From Georgenia satyanarayanai (lineage in GTDB: Bacteria > Actinomycetota > Actinomycetes > Actinomycetales > Actinomycetaceae), in contig NZ_VUKC01000003.1 of the NCBI RefSeq assembly GCF_009193135.1, positions 304,239-368,238 on the forward strand: a DNA stretch of 64,000 nucleotides. The letters are read 5' to 3'. The notes below the pieces were generated by a model. That model was given only the letters and a program-made list of their open reading frames with translations, had not been told where the DNA came from and did not search any database. A program made the translations under genes and the position numbers. How positions within the stretch are numbered: the first letter of the stretch is position 1; the number at the start of each line of letters is the position of its first letter. Positions 18,688 through 28,953 of this stretch are shown one piece after another.

Positions 18688-18800
18688 CGGAACACAGCGG
18701 CAGTGCCGTCGCGAGGCGTCCCTGCCGTCCGCCTCAGGGGACAGGGTCTGTCGTGCGCAGAGGACTTCTCCGACTCCGGCGTCCCGGAGAGCACAGGTCG

Positions 18801-21299
<2,499 letters not shown>

Positions 21300-21304
21300 G
21301 TGTC

Positions 21305-22384
21305 GTGCGCGTCGCTGTCCGCCACCACGAGGTCCGCATCACCGGCGACGGCCGTGTGGACGGCCACGACGCCGGTGCCACGCTGGTCCGCCGGCTGCTG
21401 CGGGTCTTCCCCGGCGCCCAGGTCATCGGCTCCCCCGCCCGGCACGCCCAGGGATTCGACGTGGTGCCCCTGGCCCAGGTGCGCGGCGCCGTCGTCGTCA
21501 ACATGGACGTGCTCGACTCCACCTGCCTGTGGCGCAGTCTCCGCCGCCGCGACCCCGAACCCCGGCTGATGAACTTCGTCTGGTTGGCGCCCGCCATGTA
21601 CGACCACTCCGTCGAGCTGGCGTCGCTCGCCCTGTCCTGCGCGCTGTTCCCGACCTTCTGCAACTCCGAGCGCACCGCCACCGAGGTGCGCGAGACGATC
21701 GACCGCTGGACGGCACCGCACCTGTCGGGACGGGCCCGGATCGCATGGGTGAACCTCGGGGTCCGGCTCGACCACGCCCGACCACGGCGTGAGCCCGCCG
21801 TCCCCGTCGTCCTCTACCCCGCCATCACGGTCACCGAGCGGATGCGGCCCGCGCTCTTCCGCCACGTGGTCGAGCGGGTGGCGGCCCGTACCCCGATCCG
21901 CGTCGAGGCCAGGCTCGAGGAGTCCCAGCTCGTCACCGAGCACGCGATGGCGCTCTCGCGGAGGCCGTGGGCGTGGGTCGGTCCGCTCACCGCCAGCCGG
22001 CAGACGTACTGGGAGCACCTGGCAGGGACGACGGCGTTCCTCGCCACGGCGGAGGAGGAGTCCTACGGGCTCGAGTACGTCGAGGCCCTGGTGGCCGGAG
22101 CCGTCGGGGTCTTCCCGGACCGGCCGTGGGTGTGGGCGCTCGTCCCGTCCGGCTACCCGTTCGTCTACCGGGACGCCGCCGAGGCCGAGACCCTCCTCCA
22201 CCGGGCGGTCACCGAGCCGGAACGGTGCCGCACGGAGCTGGACCGCGCCGCCGGCGGCGACTTCCGGGCGTGGCTGAACGCCCACCACTCCGACGACACC
22301 TTCGACCGCGCCGTGCAGCACTGGGTGCGGGAGTGGTTCGGGGCCACCATGTCCGTCGCTGGCAGCGGGCCCTTGCCGGAGTGA
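21305..22384 (+). CDS. Glycosyltransferase-like protein (GT-B type)
   Basis: A 359-residue protein with a GT-B-like layout. The N-terminal half has LVRRLLRVFPGAQVIGSPAR and LMNFVWLAPAMYDHSVE. The C-terminal half has AWVNLGVRLD, a V-V-L-Y-P-A-I-T-V-T-E-R-M-R-P segment, and the donor-site pattern EEESYGLEYVEALVAGAVGV, which is like the E-x7-E of family 4 enzymes. Donor and acceptor are unknown. It starts at a GTG with GGGAGG upstream, 6 bases after the pyrophosphatase stop, so both genes are probably cotranscribed. A link between pyrophosphate use and glycosyl transfer is possible, but I would not press it. Confidence 0.7.
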   Translation: MRVAVRHHEVRITGDGRVDGHDAGATLVRRLLRVFPGAQVIGSPARHAQGFDVVPLAQVRGAVVVNMDVLDSTCLWRSLRRRDPEPRLMNFVWLAPAMYDHSVELASLALSCALFPTFCNSERTATEVRETIDRWTAPHLSGRARIAWVNLGVRLDHARPRREPAVPVVLYPAITVTERMRPALFRHVVERVAARTPIRVEARLEESQLVTEHAMALSRRPWAWVGPLTASRQTYWEHLAGTTAFLATAEEESYGLEYVEALVAGAVGVFPDRPWVWALVPSGYPFVYRDAAEAETLLHRAVTEPERCRTELDRAAGGDFRAWLNAHHSDDTFDRAVQHWVREWFGATMSVAGSGPLPE

Positions 22385-22427
22385 GGTCCGCACGTCGGTT
22401 CCCCGGGCGCGCCTCACGAGGCTCGAC

Positions 22428-22469
22428 GGATGGGATGGCAGGGGCGGCGGATGGGATGGCAGGGGCGGC
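22428..22469 (+). repeat. 21-bp tandem direct repeat, two copies
   Basis: The unit GGATGGGATGGCAGGGGCGG plus C is repeated twice with no mismatch, between the convergent glycosyltransferase and deacetylase genes. It is noncoding and could vary in copy number between strains. Confidence 0.85.
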
Positions 22470-22484
22470 CGACCCCGGTACGGC

Positions 22485-23453
22485 TCAGTCCACGAGGGCG
22501 TCGAGACCGACAAATCCGTAGCCGCGCCCACGCAGGCCCGCGATGACGTCCGGCAGCGCGTCGGCGTCCAGGGTGGTGCCGTCCTCGGGGTTGGCACCCA
22601 CGTGCATGAGGACGATCTGGCCAGGCACGGCGGTGGTCAGCACCCGATCGGTCACCGCAGCGACCGAGAGTCCCCCGCTCGTGCCCTTCCATCCCAGCGA
22701 GTCCACCGTCCAGCGCACGGGCAGGTACCCGGCGTCGTTGACGACCCGGATGTCGGCGTCCGTCCGCGCGCCGTACGGGAAGCGGAACAGCGGCCGCGCC
22801 GGCCGACCGGTGAGAGAGGTGATCTCGGTCTCGGCGGTGGCGAGGTCCGCGCGGATCTCGACGTCCGTCAGGTCGGGGTAGGAGCGGTGGGTGTCGCTGT
22901 GGTGACCGACCGGGTGGCCGGCATCGGCGATGGCCCGCACCTGCTCGGGGTAGGTGCGGGCGAAGGCGCCGGTGACGAAGAACGTCGCGGGCACGTCGGA
23001 CCGAGCCAGGACGGCGAGGATCCGCGCGACACCGGCGTCGGACGCGCCGCCGTCGAAGGTCAGGGCGACCACCCGGCGGTCGGTGGGGATGCGCTCCAGG
23101 TCGACGCCGCGCCACTCGGCCGGTAGCTCAGGACCTTCGGTCGGCTCCGGCGGAGCGGGTGCGACCGTCGTCGGTTCCGGCGGCGACGGCCGGGGCGGTG
23201 GCTGGGGCGGGCTCGTCGGGAAGGGGTGAGACGTCGTCTTCGGTGAGGAGCGCGGCGGGTCGGCCGGTCCGGAGGGGCTGGGTGTGGGGGCGGCCGACGT
23301 CGTGCCCACCGGGGCGGTGGGCAACACCTCCTCGGGCGTCCCGCACCCACCGGCGCCCAGCACGAGGACGAGAACGACGATCACCGTCCGCCCCATCGCA
23401 CGGAGCCGCCGCGCGGGCCATGGGGTCCGCGCGGCGGCACCGGTGGGGGTCAC
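22485..23453 (-). CDS. Polysaccharide deacetylase family lipoprotein
   Basis: A 322-residue NodB-type deacetylase on the cell surface. A basic N-terminus and hydrophobic stretch end in the lipobox LGAGGC. A proline/threonine/serine linker of about 70 residues follows, then the catalytic domain (residues 115-322). Motifs are ALTFDGGASD (the second metal Asp is Gly, as in the TFDGG subgroup), GHHSDTHRS (metal histidines), FRFPYGA, VDSLGW and IVLMHVG. The likely substrate is peptidoglycan or another N-acetylated glycan. The GTG at 23453 overlaps the upstream stop as GTGA. An internal ATG at 23396 is possible but lacks a good ribosome-binding site. Confidence 0.85.
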   Translation of the reverse strand: MTPTGAAARTPWPARRLRAMGRTVIVVLVLVLGAGGCGTPEEVLPTAPVGTTSAAPTPSPSGPADPPRSSPKTTSHPFPTSPPQPPPRPSPPEPTTVAPAPPEPTEGPELPAEWRGVDLERIPTDRRVVALTFDGGASDAGVARILAVLARSDVPATFFVTGAFARTYPEQVRAIADAGHPVGHHSDTHRSYPDLTDVEIRADLATAETEITSLTGRPARPLFRFPYGARTDADIRVVNDAGYLPVRWTVDSLGWKGTSGGLSVAAVTDRVLTTAVPGQIVLMHVGANPEDGTTLDADALPDVIAGLRGRGYGFVGLDALVD

Positions 23454-23833
23454 GCGTGCACCATCGGGGTGCCCGCACGATGGAGCGTGACACCGGAGTG
23501 CGCCAGCAGGGTGACCGCGAGCACCGCGACGATGCTCACCATGAAGGCCGCGAGCAGCACCTCGGCGGCGACGGTCTCGGCGAACGCCAGGGCGGCGACG
23601 CCGATCGCCAGGGAGATGCCTGCCAGCACGGCTTCGAGGACGTGCCCGCGCCGCGCCTCGGACGGGATGCCGAGCACGACGAAGGCCGCCAGGCCGAGCA
23701 CCAGGCCCGTGCCCGACATGCCGCGTGGGTCCTCGATGAAGGGCATGGTGCCCCGGACGAGATACCCGATGTACGGGATGAGGGTCGCGGCCACCAGCAC
23801 GGTGGCGACCCAGTCCCGCAGGTGCAGCCTCAT
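23450..23833 (-). CDS. Four-helix membrane protein of unknown function
   Basis: A 127-residue protein with four predicted membrane helices (for example DWVATVLVAATLIPYIGYLV, VLGLAAFVVLGI, VLAGISLAIGVAALAFAETV and AEVLLAAFMVSIVAVLAVTL). I do not recognise a named family, though similar short proteins are common in actinomycetes. The ATG at 23833 is chosen for the GAGGAAGTGGG upstream. It is coupled to the deacetylase gene by a GTGA overlap. A DosR-like promoter precedes it, so the pair may be part of the same regulon. Confidence 0.72.
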   Translation of the reverse strand: MRLHLRDWVATVLVAATLIPYIGYLVRGTMPFIEDPRGMSGTGLVLGLAAFVVLGIPSEARRGHVLEAVLAGISLAIGVAALAFAETVAAEVLLAAFMVSIVAVLAVTLLAHSGVTLHRAGTPMVHA

Positions 23834-23891
23834 CGTTCCCACTTCCTCTCCTGAGGGTGGAGCCGGTGGCTCCGTGGAGGCTTGCACCTTC

Positions 23892-23934
23892 AGCATGTGC
23901 CTGTCGGGACTCCGTCTCCAGGGTCCAACGTCCC
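23892..23934 (-). promoter_or_regulatory. Predicted promoter with DosR-like box
   Basis: GGGTCCAACGTCCC (23921-23934) is an exact match. On the minus strand a CATGCT hexamer (23892-23897) lies 23 bases downstream. It would drive the four-helix protein and the deacetylase. Confidence 0.55.
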
Positions 23935-23983
23935 GGCGGCCGGTCGTCCCCTCCCCCGGTGACTGGCCGCTACGCGCGCTCGT

Positions 23984-24754
23984 TCACTCGGTGAACGTCG
24001 CTTGGACGAGACGACGAGGGTCGGCCGTGAAGTCGAGGGTGACGGTCGAGTAGTTCGACGCCGCGTCGTAGACGACCGTGAAACGGTCGTCGATCACCTG
24101 GTCGAACTGTTGAGCCGGCGGACCCCACGCCGACTCGATGTCTGACCACGATTCGCCCCAGTGGAGCCCACCCGGCATCTCCCCGGTGAACTCACCGAAG
24201 TCGGCCACGCCCTCGGCGTACAGGAAGACCGAGGAGACGTTCGTTGCGTTGTCCACAGCGAGCTCGATGCCGTCGGCGAGGCACTTGTAGTGGTCCACGA
24301 AGACACCCTCGACCTGGCAGTCGTAGACGTCGAGCACCGCGGCGAGCATGTCTCCACCGACAGGCTCTCCGACGAGGTCGGTGATGAGCCAGGGCGGCTC
24401 GGCCGGGGCCGTCGACGTCGGCGCGGAGTCGTCGCTGCTGCACCAGTCCCCGCCCTCGGTGCGGCCCCCGCACGTCTTGCCGAACGACTCGTAGTCCGAG
24501 CTCCTCGGGCTTCGCAGGTAGAGCTCGTCGCATGCCCGGGCGTCGTGCGACGCGCACGCGTCCCACAGGTCGTCGAGCTCCGGGGAGTCGCCGTACGTCC
24601 AGGGTTCCGCACTGGTCGTGGGCTCCGGCCCGGGGGTGGTCGTCGGAGGCGGGGGTGGGGGCGGGGGCGGATCAGGGTCGACGCACGCCGCCACCGTCAG
24701 TGCCGCCGCCGTGATGACGAGAACAGCACCCCGACGGCGTCGTGCCGGTGCCAT
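23984..24754 (-). CDS. Predicted lipoprotein with acidic and cysteine-rich domain
   Basis: A 256-residue exported lipoprotein. The lipobox is TVAAC at residues 20-24. A run of prolines and threonines follows, then a domain with DLWDACASHDARACDELYLR, SSDYESFGKTCGGR and a further paired Cys (YDCQVEGVFVDHYKCLADG). The C-terminal 60 residues are beta-rich (RFTVVYDAASNYSTVTLDF). The first half resembles segments found in actinomycete septation or sensor-associated extracytoplasmic proteins, but I cannot name it. It has its own DosR-like promoter. Confidence 0.75.
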   Translation of the reverse strand: MAPARRRRGAVLVITAAALTVAACVDPDPPPPPPPPPTTTPGPEPTTSAEPWTYGDSPELDDLWDACASHDARACDELYLRSPRSSDYESFGKTCGGRTEGGDWCSSDDSAPTSTAPAEPPWLITDLVGEPVGGDMLAAVLDVYDCQVEGVFVDHYKCLADGIELAVDNATNVSSVFLYAEGVADFGEFTGEMPGGLHWGESWSDIESAWGPPAQQFDQVIDDRFTVVYDAASNYSTVTLDFTADPRRLVQATFTE

Positions 24755-24796
24755 GGCTCCCCCTCAGGGCTCGCACCCGGAACAGCTCTCGGCCCA

Positions 24797-24839
24797 AGCG
24801 TAGGAGGGGCGGCCGCCGACGACCAGGGCCGATGGTCCC
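24797..24839 (-). promoter_or_regulatory. Predicted promoter with DosR-like box
   Basis: GGGCCGATGGTCCC (24826-24839) matches the box exactly, and TACGCT (24797-24802), read on the minus strand, is a good -10 at 23 bases. The lipoprotein ATG lies 43 bases further on. This is the cleanest example in the window. Confidence 0.65.
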
Positions 24840-24873
24840 AGCGAGCCGGTGGGAGGAGCGACGGTGCACGGGT

Positions 24874-26265
24874 TCAGTCGACCCGCACCTTCTCCCCCGG
24901 GGCGGGGACGGCGATGACGCTTCCGAGCTCGGAGCGGACCCGGCGCGCGAACGCCTGGGCGGCGGCCGTCTCCCCGTGCACGACGTACACCGTCTCGGGG
25001 TGGTCGGGCATGGCGTGCAGCCAGTCGAGGAGCTCCTCGGCGTCCGCGTGCACGGAGAACTCCTCGTCCTCCACGACCTCCGCCCGGACCGGGACGTAGC
25101 GGCCGAGCATCTTCAGCTCCGCGGCCCCGTCCTGCAGTGCCCGCCCGCGCGTGCCGGCCGCCTGGTACCCGGTGAGGACCACGGTGTTGTGCCGGTCCGG
25201 CAGCAGGTGGCGCAGGTGATGGACCACGCGGCCGCCGGTGGCCATGCCGGAGGACGAGACGATGATGCACGGGTACCTCGGGGTGTTCAGGGCGATGGAC
25301 TCCTCGACGGTCCGGGCGGCATGGAGGTGGGGCAGGTCGATGAGCGCGGGCAGGTCCTCGCGCAGCTCCGCCCGCACCGTGCCCGCCCGGTAGACCGCCA
25401 GCGCCGCGAGCGCCATCGGGCTGTCGACGTGGACGGGCACGTCGGGTATGTCGCCGCGACGGAGCAGGTCCGCCAGGGCGGCGAGGACCAGCTCGGTGCG
25501 GTCGACGGCGAAGGCCGGGACGAGGACGCTGCCCCCGCGCTCCACCGTCCTGCGGATCGCCGCCGCCAGTGCGGCGTGCGGCGCTCCGGTGACCCGGGGG
25601 TGCAGGCGGTCCCCGTAGGTGGACTCGATGACCACCGTCCGCGCGGCCGGCGGGTCGGCACGGGGACGGAGCACCGGGTGCGTCGGCCTGCCGAGGTCTC
25701 CGGAGAACAGGACGTCGGCGCTACCGGTCCGAAGGTGCACGGTTGCCGAGCCGAGGACGTGTCCTGCCCGTCCCAGTCGCAGCGTGCTCCCGTCCCCGCC
25801 CACCTGCACCGTGTGGTCGAACGGGATGACGGCGAAGCGTGCGACCGCACGCTCCGTGTCGGCGGTGGTGTAGAGCGGGAGTGGTGGGTCGTGCCGCGAG
25901 TATCCGCCGCGTGCGGCGTTCTCGGCGTCCCGCTCGTTGAGGTGGGCGCTGTCGCGCAGCACGATCTCGGTGAGCGCGGCCGTCCCCTCGGTCATCCGCA
26001 CGGGGCCGCCGAACCCCTCACGCACCAGCACCGGCAGGTACCCGCAATGGTCCAGGTGACAGTGGGTGAGCACGACGTCCCCGATGCTCGCGGGATCGAC
26101 CGGGAACGGCTCCCAGTTGCGGCGTCGCCACTGCCGCTCGCCCTGGAACAGTCCGCAGTCCACGAGCCGGCGCCCGCCCGGGCCGTCGACCAGGAACTTC
26201 GAGCCGGTCACGGTCCCGGCGCCGCCGAGGAACGTCAGCACGACCGGCTCACCCACGGGAACCAC
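24874..26265 (-). CDS. Metallo-beta-lactamase/beta-CASP family exonuclease-like protein
   Basis: A 463-residue protein with an MBL nuclease domain split by a beta-CASP domain. The zinc motif is THCHLDHCGYLP. Other marks are SGDLGRP, ESTYGDRLHP, VPAFAVDRTELVL, SSSGMATGGRVVHH and SVHADAEELLDWL near the C-terminus. Family members (CPSF73-like) process or degrade RNA. The substrate here is unknown. The GTG at 26265 is preferred to the one at 26271 because GGAGG sits 7 bases before it. It overlaps the end of the upstream MBL-deazaflavin gene by 17 bases. Confidence 0.88.
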   Translation of the reverse strand: MVPVGEPVVLTFLGGAGTVTGSKFLVDGPGGRRLVDCGLFQGERQWRRRNWEPFPVDPASIGDVVLTHCHLDHCGYLPVLVREGFGGPVRMTEGTAALTEIVLRDSAHLNERDAENAARGGYSRHDPPLPLYTTADTERAVARFAVIPFDHTVQVGGDGSTLRLGRAGHVLGSATVHLRTGSADVLFSGDLGRPTHPVLRPRADPPAARTVVIESTYGDRLHPRVTGAPHAALAAAIRRTVERGGSVLVPAFAVDRTELVLAALADLLRRGDIPDVPVHVDSPMALAALAVYRAGTVRAELREDLPALIDLPHLHAARTVEESIALNTPRYPCIIVSSSGMATGGRVVHHLRHLLPDRHNTVVLTGYQAAGTRGRALQDGAAELKMLGRYVPVRAEVVEDEEFSVHADAEELLDWLHAMPDHPETVYVVHGETAAAQAFARRVRSELGSVIAVPAPGEKVRVD

Positions 26266-27565
26266 GTCCACTGCCTCCGACCGGGTGCGGCTCGCCCCAG
26301 CCGGGCAGCACCCGGAACACCGGGTGCCGGTCCGCCACCCTCGCGAGCTCGGCGAGGGCGGGACTCGCGACGCCGAAGTTGTTCGAGGCCTCCCTGAGCA
26401 CCGCACGCTCGTCAGGTGCACGACCCCAGCGCAGGAGGTTCGCCCGCAGGACGGCCGGTCGGTCCGCGACGGGGACCTCGACGAGCCGGGCCGCGCGGCG
26501 TCGTCCGCGGCGGCCGACGACCACCCGCCCGTGGGCCGCGCGGACGTTGCGGACCCACTCCGACTCGCCGGCCAGGGCCACGACGTAGCGGCCGCCGTCG
26601 TGTCGGACGAGCACGACGTTGGTCCGCCGGACGAGGCCCGACCGGCGTCCCGGCACCTCCAGGACGACGACGTCCGCCGGGCTCACCCCGAGCCACGTCG
26701 CCACGAACCCCACCCTTTGCAGGCGGGTGTACCACCGGGGCGGGCGGCGGTACCGCGTTCCGCCGGCGTAGCGCGGCTCGAGGCCGCCCCACACCCCGCC
26801 TTGCGAGCGCCGGGCCAGGGCGTCCAAGGCCGCTCCTGCACTGGCCAGGGGGCGGCCGTGCCCCGGGGCGAGAACGCGAGGCCCGAGGGCGGCGAGCGCC
26901 TCGACGGACCGCAGCGCGATCGACCAGTTCCAGGTGGTGTACCGGGGCGGCCCGGCCACCTCGGCGCGTCGCAGCAGCAGACCGCGGAAGGAGTTGAGGT
27001 CCACCGTCGCGATCGCGTCGCCGGTGATGAGCACACCGTCACTGCTGCGCAGGTAGGCGACGTGACCCGGGGTGTGCCCGGGTGTGTGCACCCACCGCCA
27101 GTCCGGGAGGCCCGGGACGATACCGTCGGCGTCCAGGGGGCTGATGATGTCGGTGATGTCCCCGGCAGCCTCGACTCGCCGGCGGGTGGCAGCGGGCAGC
27201 AACCGCATGAGCGGGACGACCACCCAGCGGTCCAGCGGCATCGCGTACTCCGGCAGGTACCGGCCGGCGGCCATGGGGAGCTCGGCCTCGTGCGCGAGAA
27301 CCGGTACACCCCAGTCCCGGGCGAGCGCGCCGGCAGCTCCCGAGTGGTCCGGGTGCAGGTGGGTGAGCACGATCGCCGCCGGATGTGCGCCCGGACCGAG
27401 CACCGCGTCCACCGCTGTCCGGATCGGCTCGGCGCTTGCGGGCCAACCGGCGTCGACGAGAGCCCATGCCCCACCGGATCGGATGAGGTAGACGTTGGCC
27501 GCCACCACCCCGGGAACGGTGACCACGTGGACGTCCGGGGCGATCAGCTGCGGGGCCGTCTTCAT
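26249..27565 (-). CDS. Fusion of metallo-beta-lactamase hydrolase and deazaflavin-dependent nitroreductase domain
   Basis: A 438-residue protein joining two enzymes. Residues 1-270 are a glyoxalase II-like MBL domain with LTHLHPDHSG, WVHTPGHTPGH and LITGDAIATVD. Residues 290-400 resemble the F420-binding split-barrel of Ddn-type nitroreductases: VVVLEVPGRRSGLVRRTNVV, GGRYVVALAGESEWVRNVRA and HGRVVVGRRG. The fusion suggests that one substrate is both hydrolysed and reduced, or that the split-barrel holds a cofactor for the MBL site. The ATG at 27565 follows GGGAGG. It lies in a run DUF1876-DUF1918-this gene-MBL nuclease that probably shares one promoter. Confidence 0.85.
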   Translation of the reverse strand: MKTAPQLIAPDVHVVTVPGVVAANVYLIRSGGAWALVDAGWPASAEPIRTAVDAVLGPGAHPAAIVLTHLHPDHSGAAGALARDWGVPVLAHEAELPMAAGRYLPEYAMPLDRWVVVPLMRLLPAATRRRVEAAGDITDIISPLDADGIVPGLPDWRWVHTPGHTPGHVAYLRSSDGVLITGDAIATVDLNSFRGLLLRRAEVAGPPRYTTWNWSIALRSVEALAALGPRVLAPGHGRPLASAGAALDALARRSQGGVWGGLEPRYAGGTRYRRPPRWYTRLQRVGFVATWLGVSPADVVVLEVPGRRSGLVRRTNVVLVRHDGGRYVVALAGESEWVRNVRAAHGRVVVGRRGRRRAARLVEVPVADRPAVLRANLLRWGRAPDERAVLREASNNFGVASPALAELARVADRHPVFRVLPGWGEPHPVGGSGRGSRG

Positions 27566-27631
27566 CGGGCGCCTCCCTGCGTCGCGTCCCCAGCGCACGT
27601 GCCACCACCGCGCCGGGCACGGCTCACCCGC

Positions 27632-27847
27632 TCAGGTGCCGGCGGGAACCCGCCCCGACAGACGGTGGTGGTGGATCTCCGTGTCGCGACCAGGGAACAG
27701 GAGCGACTCCCTGCCCGTGTCCGACCAGCGGACCAGGTAGGGAGGGCCTCCCTGCGGGTCACGCACGGAGATGACCTCGCCGTCTCGGTCGTGGCCACCG
27801 AGCCGTGCCGCGTGGATGATGAGTCGGTCCCCCGGGGCTGCACGCAT
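27632..27847 (-). CDS. DUF1918 domain protein
   Basis: A 71-residue protein made up of one DUF1918 domain: A-A-P-G-D-R-L-I-I-H, then D-R-D-G-E-V-I-S-V-R and PPYLVRWSDTGRESLLFPG. The fold is a small SH3-like barrel. Relatives in mycobacteria (Rv0569, Rv2302) are linked to hypoxia or dormancy, which fits the DosR-like box upstream of this run. The ATG at 27847 follows AAGGAG. It starts 22 bases after the DUF1876 stop. Confidence 0.88.
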   Translation of the reverse strand: MRAAPGDRLIIHAARLGGHDRDGEVISVRDPQGGPPYLVRWSDTGRESLLFPGRDTEIHHHRLSGRVPAGT

Positions 27848-27869
27848 CGTCAGTCTCCTTGGCCTGGCC

Positions 27870-28151
27870 TCATCTCGCCAAGCGGATCTTCTGGTGCTCG
27901 ACCTGCGAGATGTCGTCCGAGGTGGCACGCAACAGCCGGTCGGCGAGGTCGCGCAGCGCACGTGCCGCTGCGAGCTCCTCACCGATCTCCGGCACGTCCC
28001 TGTCCGTCGGGTTGAGCCTCGCTCGGCCGAAGCCCTCGATCCGGTTACCAGCCGTCGTCGTCAGGACGGCGTGCGCCGCCGTCAGGTGCTCGGGCGAGTC
28101 GGTGTCGTCGGTCGAGAAGAGATCGACCGACACCTTCCATGTGTGAGTCAT
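27870..28151 (-). CDS. DUF1876 domain protein (Rv1738/Rv2632c type)
   Basis: A 93-residue protein starting M-T-H-T-W-K-V-S-V-D-L and ending ISQVEHQKIRLAR. It contains HLTAAHAVLTTTAGNRIEGF, the double-stranded RNA-binding-like fold of DUF1876. The mycobacterial relative Rv1738 is strongly DosR-induced and has been proposed to act like a ribosome hibernation factor. The ATG at 28151 follows AAGGAGG. A 22-residue stump of a second copy lies at 37462-37530. The start lies inside the tail of the upstream membrane protein gene in another frame. Confidence 0.88.
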   Translation of the reverse strand: MTHTWKVSVDLFSTDDTDSPEHLTAAHAVLTTTAGNRIEGFGRARLNPTDRDVPEIGEELAAARALRDLADRLLRATSDDISQVEHQKIRLAR

Positions 28152-28953
28152 CGCTGACCTCCTTCCGGTGGTCTCCACGGTCCTCCTCCACGCCCGCTTT
28201 GTCACGGGACGAAGGGCCTGTGGCCTCGTCGAGGCGGCCGAGCACGGTTGCCCGCGGACCGATGGGGCGAGGCGCCCGGAGCTGCGCGTGGAGGAGGGGC
28301 ACGAGCGCACCGCACACGCCGCCGAGCAGCGCACCGGCCACCACGCCGGTCATGGCTCCGAGGCCCACCACGGCGAGCACGGGCGCCCCGGCCGGCGTCC
28401 AGGTCGCGCCGGCGAAGATCACGACCATCGCCGGTGTCCACGCCGCGGCGCTCACGCCCACCCAGCGCCAGGGCAGCTCCGCGGCGCCGCGCAGCACCCA
28501 GGCTTGCGCGCCGCCGAGCAGCGCGCCCATCACGAGCCCGAGAGCCGCGGCCCCGGCGAGGGTGATGAGAGGCGCGGGTTCCGCTCTCTCGCCGGACTCC
28601 TCGGCGAGGACCGCCGGCGCCGTGGCGGCCGCCCAGCCGAGTCCGGCGACGACGACGGTGACGACCAGCCACCGCCGCCGGGACACGGTGGGAGCATCGG
28701 GGGCGATCGCCGTGACCTGTGCTGCTCCGAGAGCACCCCCCTCGACCAGTCCCCCCGCCACGATGACGCCCCATGCACCGACGGCGCCCGCCGGACCGCG
28801 CACCAACCCGGCAGCCGCGACCGCGGCAGCGGCGGACACGGCCATGCCGACGCCCTCGGCCAACGCGCAGCGTGCGGACCACCGCCGCAGCCGGCGCCGC
28901 TCGGCTCCGCCGGCGGCGGACCGTCGGCGTCTCGGACCCGAGGCCTCGCTCAT
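28045..28953 (-). CDS. Multi-helix membrane protein
   Basis: A 302-residue protein with about seven predicted helices (for example GMAVSAAAAVAAAGLV, WLVVTVVVAGLGWAAATAP, LAGAAALGLVMGALLGGA and GLGAMTGVVAGALLGGVCGA). No family is recognised. The charged C-terminal 60 residues (from about 28225) cover the promoter, ribosome-binding site and first 35 codons of the DUF1876 gene in another frame. The functional protein may end earlier through a sequence error, or the overlap may be real. It is coupled to the upstream membrane gene by ATGA. Confidence 0.65.
   Translation of the reverse strand: MSEASGPRRRRSAAGGAERRRLRRWSARCALAEGVGMAVSAAAAVAAAGLVRGPAGAVGAWGVIVAGGLVEGGALGAAQVTAIAPDAPTVSRRRWLVVTVVVAGLGWAAATAPAVLAEESGERAEPAPLITLAGAAALGLVMGALLGGAQAWVLRGAAELPWRWVGVSAAAWTPAMVVIFAGATWTPAGAPVLAVVGLGAMTGVVAGALLGGVCGALVPLLHAQLRAPRPIGPRATVLGRLDEATGPSSRDKAGVEEDRGDHRKEVSDDSHMEGVGRSLLDRRHRLARAPDGGARRPDDDGW
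28177..28219 (-). promoter_or_regulatory. Predicted DUF1876 operon promoter with DosR-like box
   Basis: GGGACGAAGGGCCT (28206-28219) matches seven of eight conserved positions. On the minus strand GACCGT (28177-28182) lies 23 bases downstream, 25 bases before the DUF1876 ATG. The site falls inside the tail of the preceding reading frame, as may happen in compact genomes. Confidence 0.55.
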
